A stretch of DNA of 64,000 nt from CAVYGM01 sp963768025 (GCA_963768025.1 CAVYGM010000019.1:62001-126000); one strand, 5' to 3'; counted from the first letter of the stretch, positions 46,044-55,143 are shown. Notes: generated from the sequence alone by a model not told the origin. Program-made: numbers and translations.

Positions 46044-47258
46044 TTATTTTTTGGCCGATATACCCCGGCCATAGTGCGCATCGGCGAAGTCCATGTACCT
46101 TTCCCAATCGTACAAAAACAAGCCATGGCCGCCCTCGCGGAGGTGATAGCCCAAATGGGCACTCTTCACCGGTTCGTGGATGGCAGGCTGATGCTTCACG
46201 GGCAGGGGAGCAATCTGGAAGAGTTTGAACACCGGCTCGGCGTATTTTAGCCCCAAAAATTCCCCCTCGGGATCAGCCCAGCCGTCTTGGGAAGCGCTTG
46301 CTACGTACACCGCCCGGGGTGCCATCAGGGCCAGGAGCATGTGCTGATCTACGGGTAGGGAGTCTTCGTTGTTGTTGAATTTATCATAGTTGTCGCAAAA
46401 CCAGTACGGAAATCCCTTGTTGATGTCCGCGACTCTCTCTCCTTTTTTGCGCCGGGCCAGGGCGGCACCGGTGCAGCCCGAGTCGTTAGAAATAGCGATG
46501 GCGAAGCGCTGATCCTGCGCGCCACACCACAGAGCGGCTTTGCCCCCGCGCGAGTGCCCCACTACCGCCACCCGCTGCCGGTCTATTTCCCGATCGGTTA
46601 CCAAGTAATCCATTACCCGGCTGGCCCCCCACCCCCAGGCCCCGATGGCCTTCATGCCGTTGGGCTTTTGGGTTTGCTCGGGATACAGGCGGAGTACTTC
46701 GGTATCGAATGTTTTTTTGTTATCGGGTGCCACTTCGCTCACGTGAAAGGCCGCAATAGCGTATCCTCGGGCGATTACTTCCTCCGCTGGCCAAAACTCC
46801 ATTTTGAATCCCCGCGTTGGGTCGGTATTCTCTTTCCCCCGGTGGTTGATCAGCAGGAACAAGGGGGCCGGTCCGCTGGCATCCGAGGGGATGAAGAGTA
46901 CCAGGTTGATCGTAAGCGACTGACCGCCGCGGCTTACCTCTATGGCCACCTGTTTCAGAATTGCCTTTCCGTTCATGGCCATTTTATCACCACCAAGCTG
47001 TTTGAACTTGATGCTGTCAAAGTCTTTGGGTACTTCCCCGTACACATGTTCGGCAAACAGGTTCAGGATTTCCGGCCGGCGCGTGGACATCCAGGCTTCC
47101 TTCGAACCCACTACTTTCCCATCCTGACCTCGCAACGCATCCGGCAGGTTCAGATCAGGCTCGGATTGCCCTTTTCCAACGTATCCGGAAGCCAAAAATA
47201 CGGCTACCAAAGCTACCCGGAGGCTTTGTAGGTGTAAGAAGGAAAGGTTGATTTTCAT
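46044..47258 (-). CDS. CE15-like glucuronoyl esterase / acetylxylan-esterase-like hydrolase
   Basis: Exported alpha/beta hydrolase of 404 residues. The signal segment is LRVALVAVFLASGYVGKG. The nucleophile elbow is VVGHSRGGKAALWCGAQD (serine in GHSRGG), followed by ISNDSGCTGAALARRKKGE, which is typical of CE15. The C-terminal part carries the aspartate/glutamate region VASASQDGWADPEGEF and the catalytic histidine in REGGHGLF. CE15 enzymes cleave ester links between glucuronoxylan and lignin. Substrate here is inferred from the family. It is 58 bp downstream of the receiver-domain gene on the same strand. Confidence 0.8.
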   Translation of the reverse strand: MKINLSFLHLQSLRVALVAVFLASGYVGKGQSEPDLNLPDALRGQDGKVVGSKEAWMSTRRPEILNLFAEHVYGEVPKDFDSIKFKQLGGDKMAMNGKAILKQVAIEVSRGGQSLTINLVLFIPSDASGPAPLFLLINHRGKENTDPTRGFKMEFWPAEEVIARGYAIAAFHVSEVAPDNKKTFDTEVLRLYPEQTQKPNGMKAIGAWGWGASRVMDYLVTDREIDRQRVAVVGHSRGGKAALWCGAQDQRFAIAISNDSGCTGAALARRKKGERVADINKGFPYWFCDNYDKFNNNEDSLPVDQHMLLALMAPRAVYVASASQDGWADPEGEFLGLKYAEPVFKLFQIAPLPVKHQPAIHEPVKSAHLGYHLREGGHGLFLYDWERYMDFADAHYGRGISAKK

Positions 47259-47316
47259 GATTTGAGGGAGTCAGGTTTGCGATGGATTGAATTAAAGAAA
47301 ATGTGGACCGGCTGCA

Positions 47317-47742
47317 TCAATCCCTTGAATTGGGATGTCGGCACACCTTCCAGTAATCCGTTATAAGCTTAATGATTGCCTTTATCTCCTCATACCGGTG
47401 TTGTTTTTGGAAAAAGCCCTGCACCGTCAATTCCGTATAGGCTACATTGACCGTTTCCTGGTCAACGGAGGTGGAATAGAAAATAAAGGGTATGCTCTTT
47501 TTTCTAAGGTACTCATTCCCGTCAATCTGACTTTTCAGATCAATTCCGGTTTTTCCGGGCAAATTCACATCGCTCAGGATGATGAACGGCTGATCGGATG
47601 TCGCAAGTAAATAGTCGTACGCACCCTGGGACTTGTCAAACCAGATTAGCTCATTCGTAATTTTCAACTCACCCAAAACCTCCTCAATTACGGCTTTGTC
47701 GTCCTCGTCGTCCTCTATAAGTATGATTGGGCCTGCTTTCAT
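47317..47742 (-). CDS. Single-domain response regulator
   Basis: Receiver domain only, 141 residues. The acidic pocket is IILIEDDEDDKAVIEE, the phospho-acceptor aspartate is in IILSDVNLPGKTG, the threonine/serine switch is FIFYSTSVDQE, and a QGFFQKQ segment holds the conserved lysine. The output domain is missing, so it acts by protein-protein contact or as a phosphorelay intermediate, like Rcp1-type regulators. The ATG at 47742 is chosen because it starts immediately before the domain. It lies 25 bp after the M28 gene. No histidine kinase is nearby. Confidence 0.9.
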   Translation of the reverse strand: MKAGPIILIEDDEDDKAVIEEVLGELKITNELIWFDKSQGAYDYLLATSDQPFIILSDVNLPGKTGIDLKSQIDGNEYLRKKSIPFIFYSTSVDQETVNVAYTELTVQGFFQKQHRYEEIKAIIKLITDYWKVCRHPNSRD

Positions 47743-47767
47743 GGGCTTAGAAAAATTAATTTCTTCA

Positions 47768-49267
47768 TCATCTTTCCAGTTTAAAATCCGGATCGGTCGC
47801 CGGGCGTTTTGCTGCATTGGCTACTTTCCAGCCGGTGCGGTACATCCAGTCCGCCATTTTTTTCAGCTTGGGATAGTCAATATTTTCCGGGCTGTCCTGA
47901 GGGGTGTGGTAGTCGGGATGCAGCAAGGTAGTGTACATCAGCGAGGGAATACCCAGCCGGGCGTAGGGCAGGTGGTCGCTGCGGAAGTACCAGCCTTCGA
48001 TGTGGCTAGCCTTGTCCCACTCGGTGTCCAGCTTAAAGTTGGGGCCTTCCCGATTGGCCTCCAGTACCATGTTCACTAGTTCAAGTGAGGTACGGTGCGG
48101 CGGTAGTACGCCCAGCACCGCCGCGCTATCGGGCGTGTTGCGGCCAATCATATCGCCATTCAGCACGGTTACTATTTTATCGAGGGGTACGGTGGGGTGT
48201 TGGGTAAAGTACCTCGAACCCAGCAGTCCTCGTTCCTCGGCCCCGTGAATGACAAAAATCACCGAACGCTTGGCCGGATTTTTCACGAATGCCCGGGCAT
48301 TAGCCAACATGGCCACGTTTACGCTGCCATTGTCGTCGGCACCGTAGTAGATCGAATCACCCTTGATTTCATTGCGAACCCCGTGGGCATCCGTATGCCC
48401 ACTGTACAGCAAATACTCCGATTTTAATGTAGGATCGGTACCGTCTATTGTCCCCACGATATTGACCGAAGGATACGGGTATTTGGTCACCATCAGGTTG
48501 GCGCTGAGCGTGGCGTTGCTTTGCTGCACGGCCGTTTTGGCGCTCGTCCGCAGCCAGATCACCGGTACTGTGGCGATTACGTTTTCGTTTGATCCGCCAT
48601 CAATATCGTAGCTTCCCCGCTTGTAATTTTCCGTGGCGTCGTCCCAGGCTTTTTCGGCGGCTTCGTCGGCTATGAAAATAATGGCGGTCGCCCCTTTTCT
48701 GAGCAGCGGCAGGCCGTACTTCACATACACCGACCGACTGTACCGCCAGGTAGGCAGCGAAACATTGAAGTTGATTCCCTCTGGATTTGCCTCCATGGCT
48801 ACTACCTTGCCTTTCACATCCACGGCATTCAGGTCCACCTTCGTAGCATCCCCAAGGTACACGATGGGCGCATCGACCGACACGTTTGCCATCTGCGATA
48901 CGGCCGCTTCCGTCCACAAGGCCAGCGGTTTGCCATTGAGCCTGATGCTGGATTTGGGGTCAATGTGGTTGCGCCAAAGCGTAAAATACTGGAAGTAGGT
49001 CCCATCTTCTCCCGCTGGTTTCAGCCCGATACTCCTGTACTTCTCGCCCAGCCACATGGCCGCTTTCAGTTCATCGAGGGTACCCGCCGACCTGCCCCGA
49101 TAGTGCGCACCAGCCAGGGTGTAAAGGTCTTCTTTCAAGTCCTCGGTTCGGATCAGGTTCAGGCCGGGTGGAGTGGTTTTCTGGGCCAACAAAGCCGTGC
49201 CGGTCAGGAAAAGTACCCCCGCAAGGAGTAACCATTTCTTCGTGTTCTGTTTGTATTTATTTTCCAT
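47768..49267 (-). CDS. M28 family zinc peptidase with PA domain
   Basis: Exported aminopeptidase-like protein of 499 residues. The signal peptide is KKWLLLAGVLFLTGTALLA. An N-terminal cap is followed by a protease-associated insert (VDVKGKVVAMEANPEGINF, LLRKGATAIIFIADEAAEKA), then the co-catalytic zinc site in SGHTDAHGV, YYGADDNGSVNVAM, HGAEERGLLGSRYF, LNGDMIGRN and YHTPQDSPENIDY. The full zinc ligand set seems present. The ATG at 49267 is used. Periplasmic or surface peptide degradation is expected. Confidence 0.92.
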   Translation of the reverse strand: MENKYKQNTKKWLLLAGVLFLTGTALLAQKTTPPGLNLIRTEDLKEDLYTLAGAHYRGRSAGTLDELKAAMWLGEKYRSIGLKPAGEDGTYFQYFTLWRNHIDPKSSIRLNGKPLALWTEAAVSQMANVSVDAPIVYLGDATKVDLNAVDVKGKVVAMEANPEGINFNVSLPTWRYSRSVYVKYGLPLLRKGATAIIFIADEAAEKAWDDATENYKRGSYDIDGGSNENVIATVPVIWLRTSAKTAVQQSNATLSANLMVTKYPYPSVNIVGTIDGTDPTLKSEYLLYSGHTDAHGVRNEIKGDSIYYGADDNGSVNVAMLANARAFVKNPAKRSVIFVIHGAEERGLLGSRYFTQHPTVPLDKIVTVLNGDMIGRNTPDSAAVLGVLPPHRTSLELVNMVLEANREGPNFKLDTEWDKASHIEGWYFRSDHLPYARLGIPSLMYTTLLHPDYHTPQDSPENIDYPKLKKMADWMYRTGWKVANAAKRPATDPDFKLER

Positions 49268-49340
49268 ACGTGAATTCAATATACTAAATTATTTGACGTT
49301 TGCCAACCCTCCACCCGTTCATAGGGTTAGATCTCCCGAA

Positions 49341-50216
49341 TTAGGGTACCGGCTTGCCGCGGCTTGTTTCCCACACTAAAAACCAATCTTCCACCCCCAT
49401 TTCTATGTCAACGGCTTGTTTCAGGCCGGCAATTCGGGAGGGATCGGCCGTGCCGCACACGGGCAGGATTCCCGCCGGATGTTTCAGGATCCAAGCTAAC
49501 ACAATCACATCCTGAGCCACTTCGTATTTTTCGGCCAGGGTTTGTACCAGCGCCTTTACCCGCAGCGAACGTTCGTCGGCGCCTTTAAAAACACTACCTA
49601 ACGGCGACCAGGCCATGGGAACAATGCCGTGGGTCTGCATGTGATCCAGGCTACCATCCAGCATGGGTTCCACATGAGTTACTGAGAACTCGATCTGATT
49701 GTAGGCTACTCTGGTTTTTGTTAGGATCAAATCCGTCTGCAAAGGGGTAAAATTAGAAACCCCAAAAGCCCGAATCTTTCCTTCTTTTTCCAACTTTTCA
49801 ATTGCTCCGGCTATTTCGTCGGCCTGCATCAGCGGGCTGGGCCGGTGCAGCAGCAACAGATCCAGGTAGTCGGTGTGCAGGTTTTTCAGGGATTGTTCCG
49901 CCGAGCGGACAATGTAGTCTTTGGAATACTCGTAGTGCTTGACGGCATTGGTAGGGCGGCCGGGCGACTTCATCTGAATGCCGCATTTAGAGATCAGTTG
50001 GACATCCAGCCGGTTGATCCCGCTGGCTTGGAAGGCCTCCCCAAAAGCAGCCTCCGTGGAATAGTCCCCGTAAATATCCGCGTGGTCGAAGGAAGTAATG
50101 TCATTTTCAAGACAAACCTGCATCAGGTCAATCATTTGGGTGGCCGTGAGGTTTTTGCCCCACACGCCCCACGACATCACGCCGGCAATGATTCTGGAAA
50201 AATGTACTTTGTTCAC
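49341..50216 (-). CDS. Aldo/keto reductase
   Basis: NADPH-dependent TIM-barrel oxidoreductase of 291 residues, YdhF/General stress protein 69-like. The catalytic tetrad residues are visible: aspartate and tyrosine in FDHADIYGDYSTEAAFGE, lysine in QLISKCGIQ and histidine in LLLLHRPSPL. The C-terminal cofactor segment is VCGTADPSRIAGL. No ATG is available at the proper place. GTG at 50216 (VNKVHFSRIIAGVMSWG) or TTG at 50222 must be used. The VOC gene lies upstream on the same strand, separated by a repeat hairpin. Substrate unknown. Confidence 0.9.
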   Translation of the reverse strand: MNKVHFSRIIAGVMSWGVWGKNLTATQMIDLMQVCLENDITSFDHADIYGDYSTEAAFGEAFQASGINRLDVQLISKCGIQMKSPGRPTNAVKHYEYSKDYIVRSAEQSLKNLHTDYLDLLLLHRPSPLMQADEIAGAIEKLEKEGKIRAFGVSNFTPLQTDLILTKTRVAYNQIEFSVTHVEPMLDGSLDHMQTHGIVPMAWSPLGSVFKGADERSLRVKALVQTLAEKYEVAQDVIVLAWILKHPAGILPVCGTADPSRIAGLKQAVDIEMGVEDWFLVWETSRGKPVP

Positions 50217-50234
50217 TGTCAAAAAATTAAAAGC

Positions 50235-50281
50235 ACTTTGCGCACTCCGCGTTAAAACATAAACCGCAGAGAGCGCAAAGT
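50235..50281. repeat. Imperfect intergenic inverted repeat
   Basis: ACTTTGCGC (50235-50243) pairs with GCGCAAAGT (50273-50281), and inner segments CCGCGTT/AACCGC pair partly. A further CGCAGCGCACGCGG follows. It lies between the VOC and aldo/keto reductase genes and is related in style to repeats at 37360 and about 12470. Confidence 0.6.
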
Positions 50282-50311
50282 TTCACGCAGCGCACGCGGA
50301 GAAGTAGCATG

Positions 50312-50740
50312 CTATACCGCGAAGAGTTGATTGATGTCCTGAAAGGCCTTAAATTCCAGGGCATTGCCCGATGGATCCAGGAAAAACATGGTAGCCTGCT
50401 CGCCGGGAAGCCCTTTGAACCGGATGTAGGGCTCGATCATGAACTTCACGCCATGGCTCCGCAGCCGGGCTTCCAGGGTATGCCATTCGTCCCATTCGAG
50501 TACGACGCCAAAGTGCGGCACGGGTACATCGTGGCCGTCTACTGGGTTGGTATGGTGGTCTTCCTGAGTGGCGGGCCGGGGCTTGTAGTGGATCACATAT
50601 TGATGACCGTAAAGGTCGAAATCCGTCCAGTGGGTATCGCTTCGGCCTTCACCGCAGCCCAGTACCTCGCGGTAAAACTTCCGGGCGGCTTCCAGATCAT
50701 ACACGGGCACGGCCACGTGAAAGGGAGTAACTTTTCTCAT
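50312..50740 (-). CDS. VOC family protein (glyoxalase/bleomycin-resistance fold)
   Basis: Soluble protein of 142 residues with two beta-alpha-beta-beta-beta units: FHVAVPVYDLEAARKFYREV at the start and FGVVLEWDEWHTLEARLRS in the middle, ending in FFLDPSGNALEFKAFQD. The metal-ligand histidine (FHVAV), the HFGV histidine and the final glutamate (LEFKAF) are present. Such proteins may be dioxygenases or isomerases; the subgroup with HWTDFDLYGHQYVIHY is uncharacterised. ATG at 50740 is used. Confidence 0.88.
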   Translation of the reverse strand: MRKVTPFHVAVPVYDLEAARKFYREVLGCGEGRSDTHWTDFDLYGHQYVIHYKPRPATQEDHHTNPVDGHDVPVPHFGVVLEWDEWHTLEARLRSHGVKFMIEPYIRFKGLPGEQATMFFLDPSGNALEFKAFQDINQLFAV

Positions 50741-50871
50741 TGTATTTATTTTTAGAATAAGAGGTGCAACCACCAGTGGTATGTTACGAAACTGCCAAAT
50801 TAATCATCGCGGCACTCAGAACGTAAAAAAATCTCAGCCTTTGCAAAAAATGAGTGGTGCACAGCTGCACC

Positions 50872-51591
50872 TCACACTGGCCTGAGTAGTGCGTGAGAAT
50901 CAGTGTCAAAGAGCAAAAGTCCTTCCTCTTCTGGTCCCAATTGCCCCAACAACTCGCCATATTTATCCAAAACAAACGACTGACCGGCTCCCACAAAATC
51001 GTCACTAGGCCCGACGCCGTTAACCAAAAGTGCAACCATCGAGTAGCTACGGGCGATCTCCGCCAGGCGCTCCCTTGCTTTCTGAATTCCTTCCGCTGTT
51101 TTTGCCACACTCGCCAAATACATCTCGGCCCCACGGGCGGAGGCAGCTTCGGCGTGCTCGGGTACCGAAAGTTCGTAGCAGATGGCCAATGCCAGTCCGG
51201 GAGCAATCAATGGGGATGCAGCAGGCCCTGCCACAAAATAAGGCTTTTCGTCGGCATGAAGATACTGCTTGGCATAAAGCCGCCGGGGCTGCATCGGCCC
51301 AAACAACACCGTACCTATGCACACGCCCGCTTCTTGCCGGATGGGTACCCCCAGCCCGATGCTCAGGCGGTGCCGGTCGGCCAGTTCCTGAAATACATTC
51401 AGCCGTTCGTGGAGCAGGGGCATGGCCAGTGCATCGGCCAGAGTTGGCTCGTAGCCTGTCAGCGAAAGCTCGGGGAACACCACCCAATCCGCTCCCTGCG
51501 CTGCAGCCTCTTCAATCCATCGTAGGTGCAGTTCGACATTGGCTGGCAGGTGCCCCTGTCGGGGCCGAATTTGGACAAGTGCTATTTTCAT
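50872..51591 (-). CDS. Carbon-nitrogen hydrolase (nitrilase superfamily)
   Basis: Cytoplasmic amidase-like enzyme of 239 residues. The Glu-Lys-Cys triad is complete: glutamate in VFPELSLTGYEP, lysine in RRLYAKQYLHADE and cysteine in LAICYELSVPEHA. The length is a little short for the family but all blocks are there. It cleaves an amide or nitrile C-N bond; the substrate is unknown. It is the first of a run of minus-strand genes (VOC, aldo/keto reductase, M28, receiver). Confidence 0.9.
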   Translation of the reverse strand: MKIALVQIRPRQGHLPANVELHLRWIEEAAAQGADWVVFPELSLTGYEPTLADALAMPLLHERLNVFQELADRHRLSIGLGVPIRQEAGVCIGTVLFGPMQPRRLYAKQYLHADEKPYFVAGPAASPLIAPGLALAICYELSVPEHAEAASARGAEMYLASVAKTAEGIQKARERLAEIARSYSMVALLVNGVGPSDDFVGAGQSFVLDKYGELLGQLGPEEEGLLLFDTDSHALLRPV

Positions 51592-51711
51592 AGTTTATGG
51601 AGCAGACTGCGAGGTTTCTACAAGCGAAGGTATACTTTTTTAGGACCAGAAAATAGGCTGAAACAGGTTCTCAGCGGCTCATTTTTATTCATTCACTTAT
51701 CCTGTAACACC

Positions 51712-51957
51712 ATGAAATCCTACCTGTTCCTTGTATTTTCCCTGCTATCGTTTGCAGTGCAGGCGTGTCCCTTCTGCGACACAAAAACCGCAGCCGACAT
51801 CCGGGCGTCGCTGTTCGGCCCGGACCTACTTTTTAATCTTTTTACGACCATTTTACCATTCATTGTTTTCGCTGCCATTGCTTACCTCATTTACTACGGC
51901 GGTTTTCCTTTCAGAAAGCAAGACGCATTCAGTACTAAACCAGAAGAAACGCTATGA
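51712..51957 (+). CDS. Small exported membrane protein with a CPFC motif, paired with DUF2243
   Basis: Protein of 81 residues. The signal peptide MKSYLFLVFSLLSFAVQA leads directly into CPFCDTKTAADIRASLF, with a thioredoxin-like CxxC at the mature N-terminus. A transmembrane helix (LLFNLFTTILPFIVFAAIAYLIYYG) and a short charged tail follow. The last 4 bp overlap the start of the DUF2243 gene (ATGA), indicating translational coupling. I know of no named family. Location is likely periplasmic face of the inner membrane; metal binding or redox function is inferred only. Confidence 0.7.
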   Translation: MKSYLFLVFSLLSFAVQACPFCDTKTAADIRASLFGPDLLFNLFTTILPFIVFAAIAYLIYYGGFPFRKQDAFSTKPEETL

Positions 51958-52442
51958 ACAGAAAGCCTTTAATAGCGGCTGCCACTTTACTCGGGATTGG
52001 TTTGGGTGGCTTTTTTGATGGGATTCTTTTCCATCAAATCATACAAATACACAGCATGCTTTCGGCCAAGCTCCCCCAGGATGAGCTCACGAATGTAAAA
52101 GTAAGCATGGTGTGGGATGGATTGTTCCATGCACTGACCTGGGTGACTACGCTCGCGGGGCTTGCTGTTCTGTGGCATGCCGGCAAAGTGAAAGATTGTC
52201 CCTGGTCTGGGCGAACCCTATGGGGAGGCTTATTGATGGGATGGGGAATTTTTAATACTGTGGAAGGGATCATTGACCACCACATCCTGGGTATCCACCA
52301 CGTAGTGGAACGCCTGGGGGTTTCTTTATACGATTATTTGTTCCTGGCTTCAGGAGTGATGTTCATCCTTGCGGGCTTATCCCTGATCAGGGCGGGAAAA
52401 GCTGATACACCGCACAGTCGCCCGGCACCAGCCTTTAAGTAA
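51954..52442 (+). CDS. DUF2243 family membrane protein
   Basis: Integral membrane protein of 162 residues with four hydrophobic helices. The conserved DUF2243 blocks are GIGLGGFFDGILFHQIIQ, MVWDGLFHALTWV, LLMGWGIFNTVEGI and IDHHILGIHHVVERLG. The many histidines in membrane segments (FHQI, FHAL, DHHILGIHHV) suggest metal or heme binding, but no function is established. It is translationally coupled to the CPFC mini-protein. Confidence 0.88.
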   Translation: MNRKPLIAAATLLGIGLGGFFDGILFHQIIQIHSMLSAKLPQDELTNVKVSMVWDGLFHALTWVTTLAGLAVLWHAGKVKDCPWSGRTLWGGLLMGWGIFNTVEGIIDHHILGIHHVVERLGVSLYDYLFLASGVMFILAGLSLIRAGKADTPHSRPAPAFK

Positions 52443-52471
52443 CATGCGTTAAAAAAATCTTATTTCACCCG

Positions 52472-53386
52472 CTACGAAAGTGCCTGTGGAGACGGGTTCC
52501 CCGCCGGGCGGGAGCGGTCCTCGGGCAGAGGTACAAACTCGTGGTTATCGGTGGGGGGTAGCAGGATACGTCCTTCTTTCCAGTCGGCTTTGGCCTGCTC
52601 GATGCGGTCTTTGCGGGACGAAACAAAATTCCACCAGATGAAGCGCTCGCCCAGGGGTTCGCCACCCAGTAACATGAGCGTGGAAGGCTCCTTGGCTACG
52701 ATGACTGGATCTACCCCTTTGGTAAATACCAGCATTTGTCCGGCCCGGTAGGTATGCCCCCCTACCTCCACACTACCTTTTGCTACGTAGAAACCCCGCT
52801 CGGTGGAGCCAATGGGTAGTCCAAACCGCCCCCCAGTTTCCAGAACCACGTGCAGGTAAAATAGGGGCGAATGGGTTTTGACCTCATTTTTCAAACCAAA
52901 AGCCTCTCCCGCAATCAATCGCATCCATACCCCCGTATCGGTATAAATCGGTAGCTGCCCGGGCTGGTAATTAGCAAAGGCCGGGGCCGATTCTTCGTCC
53001 CGTTCGGGCAGCGCCACCCAGGTCTGTATCATTTCGAGGGTACCTCCCGCCAGAGCGGTGGGGTCCTCGAAGCGCTCCGAATGCGCAATGCCGCTACCGG
53101 CCGTCATCCAGTTGACCTCACCGGGGCGAATAATCTGCTGGGCACCGGTGCTGTCGCGGTGGGTGACCTGCCCGCCAAACAGGTAGCTGACGGTCGACAA
53201 CCCCACGTGGGGATGCGGCAACACATCCATCGACGAACCCACCGTGGGCTGAACCGATACCGGTCCCGCATGGTCCATGAATATAAACGGGCCCACCATC
53301 CGGCGCAGGCGAAAAGGCAGGATGCGTCGCACGTCCATTCCGGGACCAATGGAGGCTTTCCGGGCATCAATCACAATATCCAGCAT
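52472..53386 (-). CDS. Pirin family protein
   Basis: Bicupin of 304 residues. The N-terminal cupin carries the metal site in VLPHPHVGLSTVSYLFGG (two histidines), GSGIAHSE (histidine) and a following glutamate. A second cupin (LFYLHVVLETGGRFGLPI, ERGFYVAKGSVEVGG) lies at about 175-260. The opening FRLRRMVGPFIFMDHAGP is typical of pirins. Members include quercetinase-like dioxygenases and redox-linked regulators. It is cytoplasmic and monocistronic, divergent from the LLM gene. Confidence 0.92.
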   Translation of the reverse strand: MLDIVIDARKASIGPGMDVRRILPFRLRRMVGPFIFMDHAGPVSVQPTVGSSMDVLPHPHVGLSTVSYLFGGQVTHRDSTGAQQIIRPGEVNWMTAGSGIAHSERFEDPTALAGGTLEMIQTWVALPERDEESAPAFANYQPGQLPIYTDTGVWMRLIAGEAFGLKNEVKTHSPLFYLHVVLETGGRFGLPIGSTERGFYVAKGSVEVGGHTYRAGQMLVFTKGVDPVIVAKEPSTLMLLGGEPLGERFIWWNFVSSRKDRIEQAKADWKEGRILLPPTDNHEFVPLPEDRSRPAGNPSPQALS

Positions 53387-53522
53387 AAGAATCGGGTTTA
53401 TTGATGTTTAAAAGTCGGCTATTTTGAGCAAAATGACAACACCTGTTCGCGGAATAACAAGCAATGAAACGTTTTGGGGCGGTTTGACTGTTGTAGAAAA
53501 ATAGATGTAGATACATGTAATT

Positions 53523-54566
53523 ATGGAACTAGGCATAACCACTTTCGTAGAAAACACGCCCGATCCCCATACGGGCCAACTCCTCAGCCCCCATCAGCGG
53601 ATGATGAACCTGATGGAGGAAATCGAGCTATCGGATCAGTTGGGACTGGACGTATTCGCCATCGGCGAGCACCACCGGCCCGACTTCATTGTGTCATCCC
53701 CAGCCGTGGTACTGGCGGCGGCAGCCGTCAAAACCAAGAACATCAAACTTTCGAGCGCCGTTACCGTACTCAGCTCCGATGATCCTGTGCGGGTATTCCA
53801 GGACTTCGCCCACGTGGATCTGCTTTCGGGTGGTCGGGCCGAAATCATCGCCGGGCGCGGGTCGTTCATCGAGTCGTTTCCGCTCTTTGGCAACGACATG
53901 AAGGACTACAACACGCTGTTTTCCGAAAAACTCGAACTGCTCATGCAGCTCAATAAAAGCGAGAAGGTCACTTGGCAGGGCAAGCACCGGGCTGCTATCA
54001 ACAACCGGGGCGTGTACCCCCGTCCCCATCAGGCCGAACTACCCATTTGGGTCGCGGTGGGCGGTACGCCCGAGTCGGTGGTGCGGGCGGCGAGTCATGG
54101 GCTGCCCATGGCCCTGGCCATTATTGGGGGTAGCCCCGAGCGCTTCGTGCCTTTCACCCGGCTTTTCAAAGACACCTGGAAAAAAGCCGGGCATGATACT
54201 GCCAACCTCCAACTGGCTATCAACTCGCACGGCTACCTGGCCGACGATTCCCAAAAAGCCGCCGATGAATTCTACGGCCCCTACGCCTACATTATGAGCA
54301 AGATCGGGCGCGAGCGCGGCTGGTCGGGCATGGATCGGGAACACTACGACATGATGCGCGAGCCCGATGGCTCCCTGCTGGTAGGTAGCCCGCAGCAGGT
54401 CATCGACAAGATTCTTTGGGAGCACGAGCTATTCGGCAATACCCGCTTTCTGTTGCACATCAGCGTGGGTACCCTACCCCACGCCAAAGTAATGCGGGCC
54501 ATCGAGCTGCTAGGAACGGTGGTAGCACCGGCCGTGCGGAAGGCGATTGGTAAGGTAGTGGTGTAG
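53523..54566 (+). CDS. LLM class flavin-dependent oxidoreductase (luciferase-like)
   Basis: FMN/F420-type TIM-barrel oxidoreductase of 347 residues. Family features are MELGITTFVENTPDPHTG at the start, LGLDVFAIGEHHRPDF (the conserved HH region), TKNIKLSSAVTVLSSDDPVR, the flavin loop GGRAEIIAGRGSF and the C-terminal SPQQVIDKILWEHELFG. These are unspecific alkanal-type monooxygenases or reductases. The gene ends in a strong bidirectional terminator shared with the convergent lipoprotein gene. Confidence 0.92.
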   Translation: MELGITTFVENTPDPHTGQLLSPHQRMMNLMEEIELSDQLGLDVFAIGEHHRPDFIVSSPAVVLAAAAVKTKNIKLSSAVTVLSSDDPVRVFQDFAHVDLLSGGRAEIIAGRGSFIESFPLFGNDMKDYNTLFSEKLELLMQLNKSEKVTWQGKHRAAINNRGVYPRPHQAELPIWVAVGGTPESVVRAASHGLPMALAIIGGSPERFVPFTRLFKDTWKKAGHDTANLQLAINSHGYLADDSQKAADEFYGPYAYIMSKIGRERGWSGMDREHYDMMREPDGSLLVGSPQQVIDKILWEHELFGNTRFLLHISVGTLPHAKVMRAIELLGTVVAPAVRKAIGKVVV

Positions 54567-54575
54567 TAGTTTAAT

Positions 54576-54618
54576 AAAGGGCCATGAGCAAAGGTGTTTC
54601 TTTTGCTCATGGCCCTTT
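54576..54618. terminator. Bidirectional terminator
   Basis: A perfect 17-bp inverted repeat (AAAGGGCCATGAGCAAA at 54576-54592, complement at 54602-54618) between two convergent genes, with A-rich and T-rich ends for both directions. Confidence 0.88.
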
Positions 54619-54639
54619 CATCTTTATGACTGTCTGTTT

Positions 54640-55143
54640 CTAATTTTTCAATTTTCCCAAGCGGGCGGTTACCTTCACCTCCGTTTTGGAATAAAAAGGA
54701 GGGAATCCTTTGATGGTGCGGTAGTACTGCGGGTAGAGGATCACATCGTAGCCGGGAGTGTCCCGCATGAGGGTGCTCAAAGCATAGGAAGCCGTGTTGC
54801 CTTTGATGATGGACCCAATAACCGGGAGATTGGCAATCACATTGTAGGCAATGTTCACTCCATCGGAAGTACCTACGGCAGATATACCTCCGTTAGGTGA
54901 GTTTATCCCCTGACTGAGATCGGACCCGATGGCGGCAGACTCCCACCGAAACAGGCGGTTCCAGTCGATGCCCAGCACGCGGGTCGTGGTGGCCTCGGCC
55001 TGCACCTGATCCGAAAGTTCGAAGTCCGTGCGGTTCAGCAACAGGTAGTCTGGGGAGGTTTTCATGGTACGTGACCCAATAGAGCAGGAAGTGAGGAGTC
55101 CGCACAAGCATGCAATGGCTAGGCTCAAAAATTTGTGATTCAT
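54640..55143 (-). CDS. Lipoprotein of unknown function
   Basis: Exported lipoprotein of 167 residues: MNHKFLSLAIACLCGLLTSC has lipobox LLTSC, then SIGSRTMKTS. The core (YLLLNRTDFELSDQVQAEA, TTRVLGIDWNRLF) and a glycine/serine-rich middle (NSPNGGISAVGTSDG) lead to GSIIKGNTASYALSTLM and a beta-strand end (YDVILYPQYYRTIKGFPPFY). It resembles small Bacteroidota lipoproteins that I cannot name. The ATG at 55143 starts the lipoprotein signal. It is monocistronic. Confidence 0.75.
   Translation of the reverse strand: MNHKFLSLAIACLCGLLTSCSIGSRTMKTSPDYLLLNRTDFELSDQVQAEATTTRVLGIDWNRLFRWESAAIGSDLSQGINSPNGGISAVGTSDGVNIAYNVIANLPVIGSIIKGNTASYALSTLMRDTPGYDVILYPQYYRTIKGFPPFYSKTEVKVTARLGKLKN

Noticed and set aside
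45968..46162. Longer N-terminus for the HExxH peptidase reaching into the esterase gene
   Set aside because: It would overlap the esterase coding end by ~120 bp and adds residues that read like antisense of ordinary coding sequence.
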